From Myxococcales bacterium (GTDB lineage: Bacteria > Myxococcota_A > UBA9160 > SMWR01), in the NCBI GenBank assembly GCA_022561775.1, contig JADFQO010000009.1, positions 28,496 through 92,495 of the forward strand: a DNA stretch of 64,000 bases. Reading direction: 5' to 3'. The notes beneath the pieces are model-generated. The model did not search any database, was not told where the DNA came from, and was given only the letters and a program-made list of their open reading frames with translations. Both the position numbers and the translations under genes were made by a program. Shown here one piece after another: positions 35,741 through 44,098 of the stretch. Numbering within the stretch: the stretch's first letter is position 1; each line of letters starts with the position of its first letter.

Positions 35741-35794
35741 CTGAAGGTCTGCCCGGGAAGCGAGAGACTGAAGGTCTGCCCGGGAAGCGAGAGA
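35741..35794 (+). repeat. 27-bp perfect direct repeat, two copies
   Basis: Two identical adjacent copies (35741-35767 and 35768-35794) beginning CTGAAGGTCTGCCCGGG. A third CCCGGGA follows at once. They lie in the leader of the PspC/ECF operon, ending about 19 bp before the start codon and just before its AGGGGG ribosome site. The position would suit an operator or RNA element, but there is no direct evidence. Confidence 0.8.
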
Positions 35795-35813
35795 CCCGGG
35801 AGGGGGAAACGAG

Positions 35814-36245
35814 ATGACGACCAAGACCTGTCCCTGGTGCGCGGAAGAGATCGCCGAAGAGTCCATCCGCTGTCGCTACTGTGGAAGCGGTGTTTCGGGA
35901 GGGCTGCGAGATCCCGGCGAATGGCACCGGGGCTACCCGGAGCGATCTGTCGCGGGCGTCTGCGCAGCCATCGCCCACCGGCTGCATTATTCGGTCTCGG
36001 CCGTAAGGGCGGCCTTCGTGTTGCTGGCGCTATTTCACGGTTTCGGTTTTGCGCTCTACGCTGTTCTATGGTTCGTACTACCCGATCGGCTGGGCGAGCG
36101 AAACGGGCTCGACCGGGTGATGGATGCGTTTCGCGCCCTTTTCGATCGACCCGGAACGGCGGCGTCGCCCGGTAGCACGGGGTCCGACACCAAGGACGCC
36201 TCCGCAGGAGAGCCAGCCAGCGGATGCGCTCCGACGAGGACCTGA
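35814..36245 (+). CDS. Zinc-ribbon plus PspC-domain membrane protein
   Basis: 143 residues. An N-terminal zinc ribbon (C-x-x-C ... C-x-x-C: CPWCAEE, CRYCGS) precedes a PspC domain with the marker RSVAGVCAAIAHRLHYS and one membrane helix (VLLALFHGFGFALYAVLWFVLP). PspC proteins report inner-membrane stress. A Ser/Thr/Ala-rich tail follows. It overlaps the ECF sigma gene by 22 bp, and a similar protein closes the operon at 37227. Confidence 0.85.
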   Translation: MTTKTCPWCAEEIAEESIRCRYCGSGVSGGLRDPGEWHRGYPERSVAGVCAAIAHRLHYSVSAVRAAFVLLALFHGFGFALYAVLWFVLPDRLGERNGLDRVMDAFRALFDRPGTAASPGSTGSDTKDASAGEPASGCAPTRT

Positions 36246-36745
36246 TGGCGGCGGTAGCGAGCGGTGATGAAGCCGCCCTCGCAGCGCTGATCGATCGCTA
36301 CGCGGCCAGCGTGCACGCCTACCTGCAACGTCACAGCGGCAACCGCGAAGATGCCGACGACCTGCTGCAGGAAACCTGGCTGCGGGTCGCCCGCTCCGCG
36401 AGGAGCTTCGACACCGCTCGGCGATTTCGCAGCTGGATCTACGGGATTGCAACCAATCTCGCGCGGGACCTATTTCGCCGCCGACTGACGAGACAGCGCG
36501 CCTTGCGCGACCTCGCGGCGCAGCCCCCCGCGGCGTCCGGCGCGGATTCGGTCGATCGCGGCGAGCTGCGCGCGCGCATCGCCGAGCTTCCCGAAAACAT
36601 GCGGGCGGTGCTGCTGCTGCGTTACTACGAGGGAATGAGCGAGGCGGAGATGGCGGAGGTCCTGGACATTCCACGCGGAACCATCAAGAGCCGCCTGCAC
36701 GCGGCCCTGCGCGAATTGCGCAGTGGGTACGGAGTATCCGGGTGA
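36224..36745 (+). CDS. ECF-type RNA polymerase sigma factor
   Basis: 173 residues with region 2 (EDADDLLQETWLRVARSA, FRSWIYGIATNLARDLFRR) and region 4 (LPENMRAVLLLRYYEGMSEAEMAEVLDIPRGTIKSR) clearly separated by a short linker. It overlaps the upstream PspC gene by 22 bp and the anti-sigma gene by 4 bp. Such sigma factors direct envelope-stress regulons and usually autoregulate their own operon. Confidence 0.95.
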   Translation: MRSDEDLMAAVASGDEAALAALIDRYAASVHAYLQRHSGNREDADDLLQETWLRVARSARSFDTARRFRSWIYGIATNLARDLFRRRLTRQRALRDLAAQPPAASGADSVDRGELRARIAELPENMRAVLLLRYYEGMSEAEMAEVLDIPRGTIKSRLHAALRELRSGYGVSG

Positions 36746-37230
36746 ACTGCGAAGCGAGGCAGCAGCGGTTCGAGCGAATTGTCTTCGAGGATGGACTCGA
36801 AGCGCTCGTGGACGAGGAGCGCGAGCACCTGGAGGCCTGCGCGCCTTGTTCGTCCCACTTCGCGCTCCTCCGGCAGCTGATCGGCGAAGCACGCGATGCG
36901 CGGCCGGCGCCTCTTTCTCCACAGCTTCGGGCGTCGGTCCACGAGCGGGCCACTCGCGCGCTGCGGGCCACCGATTCGAACCCGATCTTCCGATGGGAAA
37001 TTGCTGCGCCACTCGCCGTCGCGCTGTTGGCCCTGCCAATCGCCATCGCACAGGGTTGGCTGTGGACCCACGGACTTTCCTACCTCCTCGAACCCTGGCT
37101 ACCGAGGTCGGTTCTCACTGGACTGATGGTCTTCTACGCCGCGTCGGCGGCGCTCACATTAGGCGGGTTCTACGGGTCGCTCCCGTTTGCCATCGCCTAT
37201 GCAAACCGCAACCGCCTGGAGGCCCCATGA
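36742..37230 (+). CDS. Anti-sigma factor with zinc-finger-like N-terminus and membrane helices
   Basis: 162 residues, GTG start overlapping the sigma stop by 4 bp. The N-terminus has Cys and His spaced like a ZAS/zf-HC2 domain (EEREHLEACAPCSSHFALL), which would hold the sigma factor. Three hydrophobic segments follow, so it is membrane-bound. It overlaps the next PspC gene as ATGA. Confidence 0.8.
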   Translation: MNCEARQQRFERIVFEDGLEALVDEEREHLEACAPCSSHFALLRQLIGEARDARPAPLSPQLRASVHERATRALRATDSNPIFRWEIAAPLAVALLALPIAIAQGWLWTHGLSYLLEPWLPRSVLTGLMVFYAASAALTLGGFYGSLPFAIAYANRNRLEAP

Positions 37231-37553
37231 GCGAAACGAAAAAATGCCCCTGGTGCGCGGAATCGATCCGCGCGGAGGCCATCAAATGCCGCTACTGCGG
37301 CAGCATGGCGGATCCTGGCGCGCGCCTGCACGGTCTTACCGAGCAATGGATTCGACCCTATCAAGGCAGAGCCCTGGCTGGCGTCTGCATTGGGCTCGCC
37401 GAACAATTTGGAGTGTCGGTCACGATCCTGAGGCTCGCCTTCGTGCTCGGCTGCGTTTTTTCCGGAGGCATGTTCTTGATCGTCTACGTCATCCTCTGGA
37501 TCATCATGCCCTCCGAGCCCGAACATCGGATGGACGTGATCGAGCGCACCTAG
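37227..37553 (+). CDS. Second zinc-ribbon plus PspC-domain protein
   Basis: 108 residues. Zinc ribbon CPWCAES and CRYCGS, then a PspC domain (RALAGVCIGLAEQFGVS) and one helix (VYVILWIIMP). It resembles the first gene of the operon closely, so the two are probably duplicates flanking a sigma/anti-sigma pair. Its TAG stop is the start of a hairpin repeat. Confidence 0.88.
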   Translation: MSETKKCPWCAESIRAEAIKCRYCGSMADPGARLHGLTEQWIRPYQGRALAGVCIGLAEQFGVSVTILRLAFVLGCVFSGGMFLIVYVILWIIMPSEPEHRMDVIERT

Positions 37554-37616
37554 CGGGCGAATCCTTTGGATTCGCTTGCGGCGTCGCGCAAACCCATTCT
37601 GGGGTTGCGCTCCTAG
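37550..37616 (+). repeat. Dispersed two-hairpin repeat, family 1 (full element)
   Basis: 67 bp: CTAGCGGG, hairpin 1 (GCGAATCC, TTT, GGATTCGC), TTGCGGCGTCGCG, hairpin 2 (GCAAACCCA, TTC, TGGGGTTGC), then CGCTCCTAG. One A-G position in stem 2 is mismatched. The opening CTAG holds the stop codon of the second PspC gene. Its closest relative is the reverse-complement copy at 50512. Confidence 0.8.
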
Positions 37617-37699
37617 GACTCCAGCCAGCCACAGCGCAGGATTGACCGCATGCGATGGACAGCCGGCAGATCCGCGAAACGAGGCAGCATCGAAACGCC

Positions 37700-39172
37700 C
37701 TACTCGGTCACAGGAGCGGTGGTGGCCTCCATCGACCGCTTCAGCATCTTCGCCTTCTCGGCGGATACGCGCCCTCGTGGCGTCGACGGCCCGTAGAGTT
37801 GACTCGAGAGATCGAGCAGGCGAAACGCCTCGGCCCGTTGTCCATCCGCGAGCATCAAAGCGGCCACCAACCGTGCCGCGTCCGCGAAATGCGTGTCCAG
37901 ATGTCTGGCCTGTTGGACGCCAAACGCAACCTGAGCCGGTGTAGTGTCACGCGCGCGCATCGCTTCTTTGATTTTGGAATCGCGGAGGTTGAGATTTACG
38001 CTCAGCGCAGAGCGGTAGGCGGCCACCGTCACGCCGAGATCGATCCAGGAAACCACGTTCTCCTCGATACCACCGGGCCCGAATTCGCGACCTCGTAGCG
38101 AGCGGATGATCCGGATATTGGGAGCGTCGAGAGCGAGCGATACACCCGTCGGATTCATCAGGGTATCGACGTCGTCGAGCACGTGAATGGCACCGTAGAG
38201 GTGCAGGATCTCGTGGGCGAGTACCCGGCTCCGGTTGGCTCCGGGCGCGATGCGAACCGCCAGACTTCGCCCGAGGAACTCCGCAACACCCTTCTTGTAG
38301 ACCGCGTCACCGCTCGGGACCGGGCGCCCCGTGATCGCCGCGAAGATTCCCTCCGCGGGCAGACGCATTTCGGCAAGGATTGCCTCGTGGATGGAATCGA
38401 GATCGTTGGGTATGTCGCCTGCTTCGAACGGAAGGATCGCGATCGGTACAAAGCGCGTCTCCAAGGCTGAATCCAGCATCACGGAGACCGAGAGCCAGAG
38501 GGTTCGCATCTGGAATTGCCAACCGGGTTGCGCCCGGATCAACTCGTCGACGTGTAGCTGGACAGGAACGATGCGATGTCGCTTCCATTCGTCGCTGAGA
38601 ACATAGAGCCGTCGAATTGCGGTCAAGGCAGCAGACGGATCGAGGTCGGCGAGCCAGACGGCTCGCTCGAAGTATTCAACGGCACGATCGGTACTTCCAC
38701 GCTCCGCCAGCGCCTCGGCAGCATCGACGAGTGCCTTCGGGTCGTAGGGGTGCTGCAGCGCTCGAAGAACGAGGTCGTCCGAGCTAGCGATGCGGTACGT
38801 GGGGGCGCGTCCGGTGATTTCCGCGAGTCGCGCGTGTGCTCGAGAATGAGAGCTGTCGTGCTCGATGACCTGGGAGAAATGCGCGTATTCCGCTTCTCGA
38901 TTACCAGCGCGCCGCGCCAATTCGGCGAGGCGAAGCAACTCTCTCACGGTCCTCGAGTCGGTCGGGACTTCTGGTTCCGAAACCGCGGTTTCCGCAGTGG
39001 CGATCGGTGAATTCGCAGCAGTCAGAGGCGTCGCCGACACAGGAGGGTTCGATCTCCCGACGCACGCCGACGCAAGTGCACCGCCGAGCAGCACGAGGAT
39101 GCGAAAACCGATTACGGACGGGAAGATTTTGGATACCCCCTCGGCTCGAATGGGCTCGGACTCCGCACCCAC
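37700..39172 (-). CDS. Lipoprotein with TPR-like helices and a metzincin-type protease site
   Basis: 490 residues, GTG start. The signal peptide ends in ASAC (Cys37). Residues of about 74-190 look like TPR-type helical repeats. The zinc site is HEILHLYGAIH (His320, Glu321, His324, His330), the extended metzincin consensus HExxHxxGxxH, followed by the LMNP Met-turn at Met339. It is probably an outer-membrane-facing zinc protease, unusual in combining TPR repeats with a metzincin. It follows sucA by 24 bp. Confidence 0.72.
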   Translation of the reverse strand: MGAESEPIRAEGVSKIFPSVIGFRILVLLGGALASACVGRSNPPVSATPLTAANSPIATAETAVSEPEVPTDSRTVRELLRLAELARRAGNREAEYAHFSQVIEHDSSHSRAHARLAEITGRAPTYRIASSDDLVLRALQHPYDPKALVDAAEALAERGSTDRAVEYFERAVWLADLDPSAALTAIRRLYVLSDEWKRHRIVPVQLHVDELIRAQPGWQFQMRTLWLSVSVMLDSALETRFVPIAILPFEAGDIPNDLDSIHEAILAEMRLPAEGIFAAITGRPVPSGDAVYKKGVAEFLGRSLAVRIAPGANRSRVLAHEILHLYGAIHVLDDVDTLMNPTGVSLALDAPNIRIIRSLRGREFGPGGIEENVVSWIDLGVTVAAYRSALSVNLNLRDSKIKEAMRARDTTPAQVAFGVQQARHLDTHFADAARLVAALMLADGQRAEAFRLLDLSSQLYGPSTPRGRVSAEKAKMLKRSMEATTAPVTE

Positions 39173-39196
39173 ATCGCAAAGGTTCGGGGGGGCGCG

Positions 39197-42019
39197 TCAG
39201 AAGATCCTAGCGAACGCGTGATCGACCAAGTCAACCTGCTCGGCGCGATGAATTCTCATCGAGCCGGTTGCGGTGCTGGCACTCGCGCGTCGGCCCGCGT
39301 AGATGAGCTTCTGGGTCGGACGCAGCTCCGCCTGTAGACGATTCCGTGCAAAATCCCAGGCGCCCATGTTGGCCGGCTCTTCCTGGGCCCACACCACCGT
39401 CGACGCGTTGCAGTAGCGCTCGACGACGGCGGCCAGTTTCACCTGGGGCCACGGGTAGATCTCCTCCAACCGGAGCAGAGCCACCATTCCGGGATCGTCG
39501 AAGCGACGCTCGCGCTCTTCGAGGAGATCGTAATAGACCTTGCCGCTACACAGTACGATGCGCTTTACGCGCTCAGGCCGCTCGAGGCTGAGCGGGTCGT
39601 CGATCAGGGGTTGAAAGCGACCGCTCGCGAGATCCTCAGGCGGCGACATCGTCACGGTTTTTCGCAGCAGACTCTTGGGTGTAAAGATGATCAGCGGGGC
39701 GCGATAGGGTCGGTGCATCTGACGGCGCAAGACATGGAAGTACTGAGCTGGGGTTGTGCAATTGACGATCTGCATCGAATCGTCCGCGCAGCTTTGTAGG
39801 AAGCGCTCGATCCGGGCGCTCGAATGCTCCGGCCCCTGTCCCTCGTAGCCGTGGGGAAGCAGCATGACGAGCCCGCTCATCCGCTGCCATTTGACGTGTG
39901 CGGAGGATATGAACTGATCGATGATCACCTGAGCGCCGTTCGCGAAGTCGCCGAACTGGGCTTCCCAGATGGTCAGCGTCGAGGGATCCGCCAGGCTGTA
40001 GCCGTATTCGAAGCCGAGCACGGCTGCTTCGGAAAGCAGGCTGTCGTATGCCTCGAAGCAGGCCTGATGGTCCGAGAGGTTGTCGAGCGGAAAGTATTCC
40101 TGCTCGTTCTTCTGATCGACCAGCACCGCGTGGCGGTGGCTGAACGTACCTCGACGGCTGTCCTGACCCGATAGGCGCACGGGCGTACCATCGACCAGCA
40201 GCGACCCCATCGCGAGCGCCTCGGCCATGCCCCAGTCGATCGGCTCGCCGTCGGCGACAGCTTTCTGTCGGCGCTTCATCAGTGCGGAGAGCTTGGGGTG
40301 AATGTTGAAGCCGGCCGGCACCGATCCGATGCGCTCCGCGAGTTGGGAGAGCCGCTCGATCGAGACCGCCGTGTCCGGCTCCTCGCCCGGACTCATCCGC
40401 TGGTAGCCCTCCCAGCGACCGCGGGGCTCGTAGGGTTCGTCGGGCTCGGGCGGGCGAGTCTCGATGACCTCAAGGGCGTGGGCGAGCTGATGGTTCAGAT
40501 CCTCCTCGATCCGCCTCGCGTCTTTGCTCTTGAGCACGTTCAACTGAAGCAGCTTCTCGGTGTATTTCTTACGAACCGACTCCTGCTGGCGAATCTTCTC
40601 GTAGAGAAGTGGCTGGGTAAAGCTTGGTTCGTCGCCTTCGTTGTGGCCGTGGCGGCGATAACAGACCAGATCGATCAGCACATCCTCGCCGAAGCGGTTG
40701 CGGTACTCCATCGCGATCTTTACGCAGTGCACAACTGCCTCGGGATCGTCTCCGTTCACGTGGAAGATCGGAACCTGGATCATCTTGGCGACGTCGGTGC
40801 AATAGAGGGTCGAGCGCGCCTCATCGGGCGCCGTGGTAAATCCGATCTGGTTGTCGACGACGACGTGTATGGTGCCGCCCGTCGAGTAGCCGGCGAGATT
40901 CGAAAGGTTGAGGGTCTCAGCGACGATCCCCTGACCTGAAAATGCGGTGTCTCCGTGAATCAACACCGGGATCACCATCTCTCCTCGGGTATCGCCGGAC
41001 CGAACCTGCTTGGCCCGGGTTCGCCCTTCGACGACGGGATCGACAGCCTCGAGGTGAGAGGGATTGGCGGTAAGCGACAGGTGGATCTGCTCGCCGCTGG
41101 AGACACGCCGATCCTTCGAGAAACCCTTGTGGTATTTGACGTCACCCGAACCGAAGGGGCTATCGATCAGCGGGCTGTCCTCGAACTCCGAGAAGATCGA
41201 TTCGAGGGATTTGCCGAGGATGTTCGACAGAACATTCAGTCGCCCGCGATGGGTCATCCCGATCACCAGTTCCCGGCAACCAAAGCCCGGTGCCTCCTCG
41301 ACGATGGTGTCGAGAAGCGGAATCAGGGATTCTGATCCCTCGATCGAAAATCGCTTCTGCCCGAGGAATCGCGTGTGCAGGAAGCGCTCGAAGAGCTCTG
41401 CGCCGGCTAGCTTTTCGAGGATGCGCATGCGCTGCTGCGTATCGAGTTCGGTGCTGTTCTCGCAGCTCTCGATCCGCTGCCGCACCCAGGCCTTGCGGCC
41501 GGGATCCTGCATATGGGTGAATTCGACGCCCACGCTCCGGCAGTAGGTCGCGCGAAGTCGCCGCAAGATCTCGCTCAGCGTCTGGACCGACCCGCCGGGC
41601 AGGTCTCCCGCGATGAACGGCTGATCGAGCTCCTGTGTTCCGAAGCCGTAGTGGGCCGGGTCGAGTTCAGGGAAGTAGCTGTTGTTGCCGCCGAGGGGAT
41701 CCGTGCAGGCGATGCGGTGCCCCCGAGAGCGATAGGCATGGATCATGCGAAGCACGCGTGCGTGACGATCGGCGAGTTGATTGGCGAGCGCGGAGCGCAT
41801 CCCCTCGAGCTCCGATTGCGAGTCGTGAGCGGGTCCAACCTCGGGTCGAGATCCGGGATCGGCCGGCGATGGGTCGCGAAAGTGCATCGCCCAGCTCGAA
41901 TCGACGGAACTCGGATCCGCCTCGTAGCGCTCGCGGATCTCCTCCACGATTCCCGCGTTCACCCCGAAGGCCCGAAGTGACTCGGGACGCACTCGGTCAA
42001 TTTTGCCTTTGCGGGCCAT
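39197..42019 (-). CDS. sucA: 2-oxoglutarate dehydrogenase E1 component
   Basis: 940 residues from the ATG at 42019, matching the usual length of about 930; the frame is open to 42232 but that part is Arg/Pro-rich and not family-like. It carries the SucA blocks: DPLGG early, GMTHRGRLNVL, HGDTAFSGQGIVAETLNLS and GHNEGDEPSFTQP, plus the thiamine-diphosphate region. It decarboxylates 2-oxoglutarate in the TCA cycle. No E2 (sucB) or E3 gene lies within the window, so the complex is encoded elsewhere. Confidence 0.96.
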   Translation of the reverse strand: MARKGKIDRVRPESLRAFGVNAGIVEEIRERYEADPSSVDSSWAMHFRDPSPADPGSRPEVGPAHDSQSELEGMRSALANQLADRHARVLRMIHAYRSRGHRIACTDPLGGNNSYFPELDPAHYGFGTQELDQPFIAGDLPGGSVQTLSEILRRLRATYCRSVGVEFTHMQDPGRKAWVRQRIESCENSTELDTQQRMRILEKLAGAELFERFLHTRFLGQKRFSIEGSESLIPLLDTIVEEAPGFGCRELVIGMTHRGRLNVLSNILGKSLESIFSEFEDSPLIDSPFGSGDVKYHKGFSKDRRVSSGEQIHLSLTANPSHLEAVDPVVEGRTRAKQVRSGDTRGEMVIPVLIHGDTAFSGQGIVAETLNLSNLAGYSTGGTIHVVVDNQIGFTTAPDEARSTLYCTDVAKMIQVPIFHVNGDDPEAVVHCVKIAMEYRNRFGEDVLIDLVCYRRHGHNEGDEPSFTQPLLYEKIRQQESVRKKYTEKLLQLNVLKSKDARRIEEDLNHQLAHALEVIETRPPEPDEPYEPRGRWEGYQRMSPGEEPDTAVSIERLSQLAERIGSVPAGFNIHPKLSALMKRRQKAVADGEPIDWGMAEALAMGSLLVDGTPVRLSGQDSRRGTFSHRHAVLVDQKNEQEYFPLDNLSDHQACFEAYDSLLSEAAVLGFEYGYSLADPSTLTIWEAQFGDFANGAQVIIDQFISSAHVKWQRMSGLVMLLPHGYEGQGPEHSSARIERFLQSCADDSMQIVNCTTPAQYFHVLRRQMHRPYRAPLIIFTPKSLLRKTVTMSPPEDLASGRFQPLIDDPLSLERPERVKRIVLCSGKVYYDLLEERERRFDDPGMVALLRLEEIYPWPQVKLAAVVERYCNASTVVWAQEEPANMGAWDFARNRLQAELRPTQKLIYAGRRASASTATGSMRIHRAEQVDLVDHAFARIF

Positions 42020-42203
42020 TTTCGGGTCGCTGGGCTCCTCGTCGCGCTGCGGGCGCTTGAGGGAAAGCGCATCGCGAGCGGACCCCTCTCCAATCGGCGA
42101 GAAGTCTCTGCGCCTCAAGGCAAAACGTCGGTGAAAATGCGTTTGGCGATGGTTCGGGGCAGGCGTGAGTGGGCCCGCTGGCGCCGGCCGCCCGTCGGCG
42201 GCC

Positions 42204-42533
42204 TCAGCCCGGGGAAGGCGCGAGGATGGCAAGCACGATCAGCCGCTCCGCCGCGTCGCTGCGAATCCCGTGGGCGACTCCCTCGGGCGCGATCAGCATC
42301 TGGCCTGCCTCCATCGGAATCTCCCGATCCTCGAGTAGGAAGTATCCCCGACCCGAGAGCACGTGATACACCTTGTCCATGCCCGAGTGGGCGTGGAGTG
42401 CGTGCTCCTGGCCGGGCTCGAAGGAGTTAAGGCCGACCAGGATCCGCTCGGAGCGAAAAAGGGTCGCCTTGCCCATCTTGTCGGGTGCGAAAATGGCGTG
42501 TTCTTCGGGGCGAATCGCGTTCAGAGCTTCCAT
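42204..42533 (-). CDS. Cupin-domain protein
   Basis: 109 residues. The two cupin motifs are visible: G-x(5)-H-x-H (GQEHALHAHSGMDKVY) and a later GQMLIAPEGVAHGI. A small single-domain beta-barrel metal-binding protein; substrate unknown. It lies 184 bp upstream of sucA on the same strand. Confidence 0.85.
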   Translation of the reverse strand: MEALNAIRPEEHAIFAPDKMGKATLFRSERILVGLNSFEPGQEHALHAHSGMDKVYHVLSGRGYFLLEDREIPMEAGQMLIAPEGVAHGIRSDAAERLIVLAILAPSPG

Positions 42534-42665
42534 CTGCCTCTCGAGACCCGATGGTCCGTGTGCCGAACTATAACCCGCGACCCGAGCGGCCGCCGGGTCG
42601 GATTCGCGTCGGTCGGCTGGGCAGCGGGCGCCCGTCGATTAGAATCGCAGCCGAGGGGGTCGCCC

Positions 42666-43598
42666 TTGTCTGAAGACTCCGCGAGAGATTCGATGTCGAC
42701 CGGCGAACCGAGTGTCGGGGCGATTCGCAGCACCAGAGGTCCGGCGCTGATCCGGTTGCTTCGACCCCAGCAGTGGCCGAAGAATCTGCTCGTCTTCGCG
42801 GCGGCCATCTTCGCCAATCAACTCTTCGTTGCAACGTCGGCGAGCATTGCCGCGCTCGCGTTTGTCGCCTTCTGCCTGGCGTCCTCCTCGGTGTACGTAA
42901 TCAATGACCTCCTGGATGCAGAAGTCGACCGCCAGCACCCCGTGAAGCGCTCGAGACCCATCGCTGCGGGAGAGATCGGGACCGGACCTGCCATCTGGCT
43001 CGCTGTCGCGCTCACGCTCGCAGCGCTCGGACTCGCCGCAGCGATCAATGGGCCGTTCGCGATCGCGATCGCAAGCTACATCGCGCTGATCCATTTCTAT
43101 TCGAGCGTCGGCAAGCACATCGTCATTCTCGATGTGATGTTGGTCGCGGCGGGCTTCGTGCTCCGGGCCGTCGGAGGCGCGCTGGCGATCCAGGTTCCAT
43201 CGTCGGATTGGTTCGTGCTGTGCACCTTCTTCGCGGCACTCTTCCTGGCGCTCTCCAAGCGCCGGGCGGAGATGATTTCCCAAGATGGCGGCTCGGCGGA
43301 GCGTCGCCCTGTGATTGGCGAGTACAGCGAGTCGGCGCTCTCCACTTACACGACCACCGCTATTGCCGCCACAGCGATCACCTACTCGCTCTACGCCATC
43401 GACTCCGCCGCACTGTTCCCGCGGCTTCCGCTGACGGTACCCTTTGTGCTATTCGCGGTGTTCCGCTACCACCATCTCGTGGAGACGGCGGGGCTCGGAG
43501 AACGGCCCGAGGAGATCTTTCTACGCGATCGAACCTTCCAGGCGTGTGTTCTCGCGTTCCTCGCCCTGTCGATGACAGCCATCTATCTGGACCTTTGA
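42666..43598 (+). CDS. UbiA-superfamily prenyltransferase, decaprenyl-phosphate phosphoribosyltransferase-like
   Basis: 310 residues from the TTG at 42666, chosen for the strong GAGGGGG site 6 nt upstream; ATG at 42693 is an alternative. About eight helices, with the first aspartate motif in NDLLDAEVDRQHPVKRSRP. The opening RLLRPQQWPKNLLVF is typical of the DPPR-synthase branch, which transfers phosphoribose to polyprenyl phosphate for arabinose-type lipid donors. The second aspartate motif is less clear. The rhodanese gene follows by 4 bp. Confidence 0.78.
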   Translation: MSEDSARDSMSTGEPSVGAIRSTRGPALIRLLRPQQWPKNLLVFAAAIFANQLFVATSASIAALAFVAFCLASSSVYVINDLLDAEVDRQHPVKRSRPIAAGEIGTGPAIWLAVALTLAALGLAAAINGPFAIAIASYIALIHFYSSVGKHIVILDVMLVAAGFVLRAVGGALAIQVPSSDWFVLCTFFAALFLALSKRRAEMISQDGGSAERRPVIGEYSESALSTYTTTAIAATAITYSLYAIDSAALFPRLPLTVPFVLFAVFRYHHLVETAGLGERPEEIFLRDRTFQACVLAFLALSMTAIYLDL

Positions 43599-43602
43599 CG
43601 GT

Positions 43603-43992
43603 ATGGCGCGATCGCTCGCAGATTTCGTTCGCGAAGCCCTCGCAGCGGTCGAGGAGATCTCACCCGAGGGCGCCGCGCAGATTCTCGAGAAACCGGATCG
43701 CGCGGGCTGGGATTTCGTCGACGTGAGGGAGCCCGACGAGTTCGCGGCGGGGCACATTCCAGGGGCTCGAAATTTTCCCCGCGGTTTTCTCGAAGTGCGC
43801 GCCGACCTCGAGCACACCAAACGCGACCCGTGGCTCGAAGATAGAGGACGCAAGATGATTCTCTACTGCGGCGGCGGTCACCGGAGTGCGCTCGCCGGCA
43901 AAACGCTGCAGGAGATGGGATTCCGGCGGATCCTGTCCCTCGCCGGGGGATGGACGGGTTGGGTCGAGCACGATCTACCCGTCGAGCGCTGA
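43603..43992 (+). CDS. Rhodanese-domain protein
   Basis: 129 residues. The active-site loop is C-G-G-G-H-R (YCGGGHRSA) with the catalytic cysteine, preceded by DVREPDEFAAGHIPGA. Single-domain rhodaneses transfer sulphane sulphur to acceptors. It begins 4 bp after the prenyltransferase gene and is probably co-transcribed. Confidence 0.9.
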   Translation: MARSLADFVREALAAVEEISPEGAAQILEKPDRAGWDFVDVREPDEFAAGHIPGARNFPRGFLEVRADLEHTKRDPWLEDRGRKMILYCGGGHRSALAGKTLQEMGFRRILSLAGGWTGWVEHDLPVER

Positions 43993-44098
43993 AAATTTGT
44001 CTACCTAGCGGGCTCGCTCATCTCGGCGTTGCGGCGTCCTCTTTTAGTCGAGTCCGGGTCCGGCGGCTGCCTGAATCGGTTGGCGCAGATTCCATTCG

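Noticed and set aside
42020..42232. 71-codon N-terminal extension of SucA
   Set aside because: Arg/Pro-rich, not family-like; the ATG at 42019 gives the normal SucA length.
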